In this document: positions 5,269-8,663 of the stretch, piece after piece
How positions within the stretch are numbered: the stretch's first letter is position 1
Layout: each line of letters begins with the position of its first letter
From: Archangium sp.
GTDB lineage: Bacteria > Myxococcota > Myxococcia > Myxococcales > Myxococcaceae
DNA length: 8,663 nt
Direction of reading: 5' to 3'
Assembly (NCBI GenBank): GCA_016793525.1
Contig: JAEUJT010000297.1
Coordinates: 1 to 8,663, forward strand
Notes under the pieces: generated by a model
Databases searched by the model: none
The model's input: the letters and a program-made list of their open reading frames with translations, nothing else
What the model was told of the DNA's origin: nothing
Made by a program: the position numbers and the translations under genes

Positions 5269-8200
5269 ATGCGAAGCGCGGTGATCCTCGGGTGTCTGTG
5301 TCTGCTGGGTTGTCCTCCGTCGAAGCCGCTCCCGGCGCCCGAGCCGAGCGGGCGCTGCGAGGTCGATCTCGCCGCCAGCGGCTTCTTCGCCAACGTCGGC
5401 AACGGCGCTCGCGCCAAGGCCATCGAGTCGGCCGACGAGCTGATCGGCGGTTCATACGCCCAGGCCCAGGTGGGCGACTACCTGCTCGAGAACGACCGAA
5501 TTCGCGTCGTGATTCAGCGGCCGAACCGAATGATCGCCCCCGCGCCGTACGGCGGCACGCTGATCGACGCCGACATTCAGCGCCCCGCGGGAGAAGCGGG
5601 CCGAGACAGCTTCGGCAAGGTCGAGCTGTTCTACGCCTTCGGCCGAACCATCAACGTAAACAAGGTCGAGGTGCTGAACGATGGCGCGGCGGGGGGCTAC
5701 GCGGTGATCGCCGCGACCGGGCCCGACGAGGTGATGGACTACCTGAACATTCCCAACGTGGTTGAAAACTACCTCGGCGAAGGCGTGAAGCTGTCGCTCG
5801 ACCCGAACCTGCCGCTGCCGATCGTCGGCACGACCTACTACGTGCTGTCTCCTGGCGAATCGCGCGTGCGCATGCTCACCGCGCTCTGCAACCAGGGCAA
5901 AGACACCATCGTGGTGTCGGTCGGCGACGTGGTCGATCGCGGCGGAGACCCCGAGTACTTCAACCCCACCAGCTGTGCGAAGGGCTTCGGCGCGAAAAAC
6001 TGCCTCATCGACCCCGCGTCATGGTTCGGCTTTCAGAGCACCGGCGTGGCGTACGGGTACCGGGCGTCGAAGCTGGGCGACCCGCGTACGGTGGCGGTCA
6101 ACGCGATGTTGGCGGCGGCGGGCATCTCCGGCGTGTTGATCGACGGAGAGAGCGCGCAGGGCCTCGTGTCGTGGTTCGACCCAACCGCGACGCGGCGGCC
6201 CGGCTCGTTCGGCATGCTCGCTGGCCAGAGCCGCAGCTTCATTCGCGACTTCTTCGTCGGGCGCGACCTGGGAGAGATCACGGGCGAGATGCTGGCCATC
6301 GATCAGAAGCCGACGTCGAGGCTCTCAGTGATCGCGCAGCTCGCCGATGGAACGCCGGTGCCGGGCGCGCGTATCGCGGTGGTGGTGGCCGAGACCAGCG
6401 CGCAGGTGACCGCGCTCGAGGCCGACGCCACGGGCAAGGCCAAGGTGAACCTCGCGCCGGGCAACTACCTCGTCTCCACCGGGCAGCAGGGGCACGCGCT
6501 CGAGGCGGCGACGGCGGTGACGGTGCCAGCCATCGGAGAGGCGCAGGTCACGGTGACGCTCGGGGCGACTCGCACCTTGACGGTGACGGTGAAAGACCCG
6601 TTCCTGCAGGGGCTCCCGGCGCGGGTGGTGGTGACGTGCCCGACCGGCCCGTGCACCTCGCACGCCTCGAACATGGGCCGCTTCCGCGAGACAGAAGACC
6701 TCCCTTCCACCATTCAGGCCATCGCCTTCTCTGGCGCTGACGGTGTGGCGCGGGTGGCGCTGCCTCCTGGTGCGTACGAGGTCATGGTGACGCGCGGGCC
6801 GGAGTACTCCGCGTTCCCCGACACGTACCCGCTGCGCGGTGCGGCGGTCGATCTCACGTCGGCCGACGGCGCCGTGGCGGTGACGTTGGCGCGGGTGGTC
6901 GACACCACGGGCTGGCAGAGCGCCGACCTGCACGTACACGCGGTGAACAGCCCCGACAGCACGGTGCCCAACGCGCTGCGCGTCGCGTCGTTCGCGGCCG
7001 AAGGGGTCGACGTGTTGACCTCGACCGATCACGACTACGTGACCGACTTCGCCCCCCTCATCCAGGAGCTCGGCTTGGGCGGCTCGTTGACCTCGATGAT
7101 CGGCTGCGAAGTCACCCCGTTCGACTACGGCCACCAGCAGGCGTACCCGGTGACGCGCGACCCGAGCAGCATCAACGGTGGCGCGTTCGACTGGGCGGGT
7201 GGTGATGGGCCTTCGCTCCGGCTCGACCAGCTCTACACCGGCCTGAAGGAGCGCTACCCCGACGTGGTGCTGCAGATGAACCACCCGCGCGGAGCCCCCG
7301 GCGGCTCGCTCACGATGCTCAAGGTCGACACCGCGACCGGAGCGACCAAAACGGCCGCGGCGTCGCTGCGCATGGTGCCCCACCCCGAGGCCACGGCCAC
7401 CGACACCAAGCTGCTCAGCCCGCTCTTCGACGTGGTCGAGGTGATGAACGGCCCCAACGCCTCCACCGCGGTACTGAACGATTGGATGACGTTTCTCTCC
7501 CGCGGCTGGGTGAAGGCGGCCACCGGCACGTCAGACTCGCACGAGGCGTTCTCAGCCACCGCCGGTTACGGCCGCACCTGGGTGCACACGGGGGTCGACG
7601 CTCCGGCACAGTTCTCTCCGAGCGCGTTCGCCCAGGCGCTGAAGCAGCGAAAGGCGATCGGCAGCTCGGGGCCCTTCGTCACCGTGACCGCGCAGCGACT
7701 CGTCAGCGGCACGCCGACCGGGTCGCCGGTGGAGATCGGCGGCACCCTCTCGGTTCCCGCTGGCGCCACGGTACAGCTGACCGTCGACATTCAGGCCCCC
7801 GAATGGATGCAGTTCGATCAGCTCGAGCTGTACACGCACGCCCCCGGCCGTGAGGCGGTGAACGGCGAAGCGAACACGGACTGGCCCGAGAGCCGCGTCC
7901 TCGAGCGCCGCTCGCTCAACGGCAGCGCCCTGCCCCTCGAGGCGGTGCCAGGGCTCAACGGCTTCGTCGCGCGCCGCGTGCACGTGGTCGAGCGCTTCAC
8001 CGTCACCCCGGCGGCCGACACCTGGTACGTGGTGATGGTGCGAGGCTCCAGCGCGACGCGCACGCTCTACCCGCTGGCGTTCAGCTCGGTGAGCTGCAGC
8101 GGCGGCGTCTGCACGGCCTCGGAGCATCACGTCGAGGCCTTCACCAACCCCATTCTCGTCGATGCCGATGGATCAGGGGCCTACGACACGTTCCCCCTGC

Positions 8201-8325
8201 GCCCGGGCCAGCCGTTGACCCGCGCCAAGCCCAAGACCGCAGCTGCGCGGAGAGTGCCGACGTTCGCCGAGCTCGAGGCCTTCGTGGCCGCGATGCTGCG
8301 GCACGATCACTCCGGGGCGCGCTGA
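5269..8325 (+). CDS. Large PHP-domain metallohydrolase lipoprotein (CehA/McbA-like)
   Basis: A 1018-residue exported lipoprotein. MRSAVILGCLCLLGC gives a signal and LLGC lipobox, with Cys15 lipidated, followed by a Pro-rich linker. Residues about 30-355 form a large domain I do not recognise, rich in beta-strand-like sequence. Residues 360-545 look like two carboxypeptidase-regulatory-like beta-sandwiches, each with a GTPVPGARI or DGVARVALPPGAYEV type pattern. A PHP-type domain spans about 549-760: DLHVH (553-557), STDHD (585-589), Glu614 with His622, NHPRG (671-675) and GTSDSH (753-758). All expected metal ligands of the PHP / CehA-McbA family are present, so it is probably an active di- or trimetal hydrolase. 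The C-terminal beta-domain has DADGSGAYD at 965-973, a calcium-loop-like repeat. The start is ATG 5269; the ribosome binding site is weak and distant (AGGG, 12 bases away). An earlier frame opening at 5071 would run through the divergent gene. The substrate is unknown: a phosphoester, amide or carbamate are all possible for this superfamily. Confidence 0.9.
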   Translation: MRSAVILGCLCLLGCPPSKPLPAPEPSGRCEVDLAASGFFANVGNGARAKAIESADELIGGSYAQAQVGDYLLENDRIRVVIQRPNRMIAPAPYGGTLIDADIQRPAGEAGRDSFGKVELFYAFGRTINVNKVEVLNDGAAGGYAVIAATGPDEVMDYLNIPNVVENYLGEGVKLSLDPNLPLPIVGTTYYVLSPGESRVRMLTALCNQGKDTIVVSVGDVVDRGGDPEYFNPTSCAKGFGAKNCLIDPASWFGFQSTGVAYGYRASKLGDPRTVAVNAMLAAAGISGVLIDGESAQGLVSWFDPTATRRPGSFGMLAGQSRSFIRDFFVGRDLGEITGEMLAIDQKPTSRLSVIAQLADGTPVPGARIAVVVAETSAQVTALEADATGKAKVNLAPGNYLVSTGQQGHALEAATAVTVPAIGEAQVTVTLGATRTLTVTVKDPFLQGLPARVVVTCPTGPCTSHASNMGRFRETEDLPSTIQAIAFSGADGVARVALPPGAYEVMVTRGPEYSAFPDTYPLRGAAVDLTSADGAVAVTLARVVDTTGWQSADLHVHAVNSPDSTVPNALRVASFAAEGVDVLTSTDHDYVTDFAPLIQELGLGGSLTSMIGCEVTPFDYGHQQAYPVTRDPSSINGGAFDWAGGDGPSLRLDQLYTGLKERYPDVVLQMNHPRGAPGGSLTMLKVDTATGATKTAAASLRMVPHPEATATDTKLLSPLFDVVEVMNGPNASTAVLNDWMTFLSRGWVKAATGTSDSHEAFSATAGYGRTWVHTGVDAPAQFSPSAFAQALKQRKAIGSSGPFVTVTAQRLVSGTPTGSPVEIGGTLSVPAGATVQLTVDIQAPEWMQFDQLELYTHAPGREAVNGEANTDWPESRVLERRSLNGSALPLEAVPGLNGFVARRVHVVERFTVTPAADTWYVVMVRGSSATRTLYPLAFSSVSCSGGVCTASEHHVEAFTNPILVDADGSGAYDTFPLRPGQPLTRAKPKTAAARRVPTFAELEAFVAAMLRHDHSGAR

Positions 8326-8331
8326 GCTCGG

Positions 8332-8663
8332 TTACCGCGGCCAACGACGGCGCTGCTTCTTCTGCTTCGCTTCGTCGGCCTTGGCTTCTCCGGGGCGGCG
8401 GAGGCGGGGCAGCTCGCCCATCTGCACCGGGCTCATCTCTCCCGCAAGGAGCGCCTTCACCAGCTCGCTCTGCGTCGCCACCGGCGTGTGGAACCAGGTC
8501 GCGGCGAAGCCGAGCTCGTCGACCGAGGCCTTCGCGTCACTCCCCGCGACGCCGGGGAGCTTGAGCGCCTGCGCCGCCTCGAGAGCCAGCTCGTTCGCGC
8601 CGGGCCGCACCTTCGGGTTGTAGACCTCGACCCCCGACAGCAACTTCAGCGTCTTCACGTATT
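8332..8663 (-). CDS. C-terminal part of a PHP-superfamily protein, metal-ligand His replaced by Lys (truncated by window edge)
   Basis: The gene enters from the right edge and reads leftward about 110 codons to TAA at 8332-8334. The GTG at 8658 is internal: the frame stays open into codon TAC and past the edge. GVEVYNPKVRPGANELALEA resembles the C-terminal half of PHP-domain phosphoesterases, followed by LPGVAGSDAKASVDELG, where SDAH is usual. The Lys codon is AAG at 8530-8532. A domain-end region ATWFHTP and a tail rich in Lys, Arg and Gln (EAKQKKQRRRWPR) follow. The missing His is one of the usual metal ligands, so metal binding or activity may be altered. This part appears to have no signal sequence, but the N-terminus is outside the window. 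It converges on the large PHP lipoprotein with only six bases between stops. Confidence 0.72.
   Translation of the reverse strand, partial: YVKTLKLLSGVEVYNPKVRPGANELALEAAQALKLPGVAGSDAKASVDELGFAATWFHTPVATQSELVKALLAGEMSPVQMGELPRLRRPGEAKADEAKQKKQRRRWPR

Noticed and set aside
6510..6600. Repeated GTGACGGTGACG-like bases
   Set aside because: They encode alternating Thr-Val beta-strands (TVTV) in the sandwich modules, so codon choice explains them.
6325..7383. 352-codon minus-strand open frame within the PHP lipoprotein
   Set aside because: Composition of a shadow frame (Arg/His/Gly-rich), opposite to a gene with complete PHP motifs.

Overview
High-GC window (roughly two thirds G+C by eye) with dense, overlapping genes, GTG starts, lipoproteins and a leucine-catabolism type enzyme. 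This fits a myxobacterium or related Myxococcota, but that is an inference from style; no RNA gene or marker in the window proves it. I see no tRNA, rRNA, CRISPR array, insertion sequence or phage gene, and no gene-free stretch longer than about 85 bases.

Layout. The left edge holds the last 22 codons of a plus-strand gene (1-69). From 155 to 5226 there is a block of six minus-strand genes, read right to left. They are a small Cys-rich lipoprotein (4756-5226), a 168-aa protein with one C-terminal membrane anchor (4233-4739), and a class I/II PLP aminotransferase of the kynurenine / methionine / cysteine-conjugate type (3034-4236). After a 74-bp gap with a near-perfect palindrome come an unrecognised 374-aa protein with a possible DUF2185/Imm33-like C-terminus (1835-2959), a SAM-dependent methyltransferase (1105-1857) and HMG-CoA lyase (155-1108). 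Both trios are tightly packed: a 16-bp gap and an ATGA overlap in the first, 23-bp and 4-bp (GTGA) overlaps in the second. Each trio is probably one transcription unit.

Divergent from the block, 42 bp away, is a 1018-aa lipoprotein with an intact PHP-type metallohydrolase domain of the CehA/McbA kind (5269-8325). Six bp beyond its stop, the end of a convergent gene enters from the right edge (8332-8663). It also looks like a PHP protein, but the usual last metal-ligand His is Lys.

How the genes work together. HMG-CoA lyase and the aminotransferase suggest amino-acid catabolism, but the window holds no other pathway genes to confirm it. The two divergent lipoproteins may be envelope partners sharing a control region. 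The most interesting items are the long PHP lipoprotein and its His-to-Lys PHP neighbour, the immunity-like protein translationally linked to a methyltransferase and HMG-CoA lyase, and the palindrome over the aminotransferase stop codon. No complete new system can be claimed from this window.
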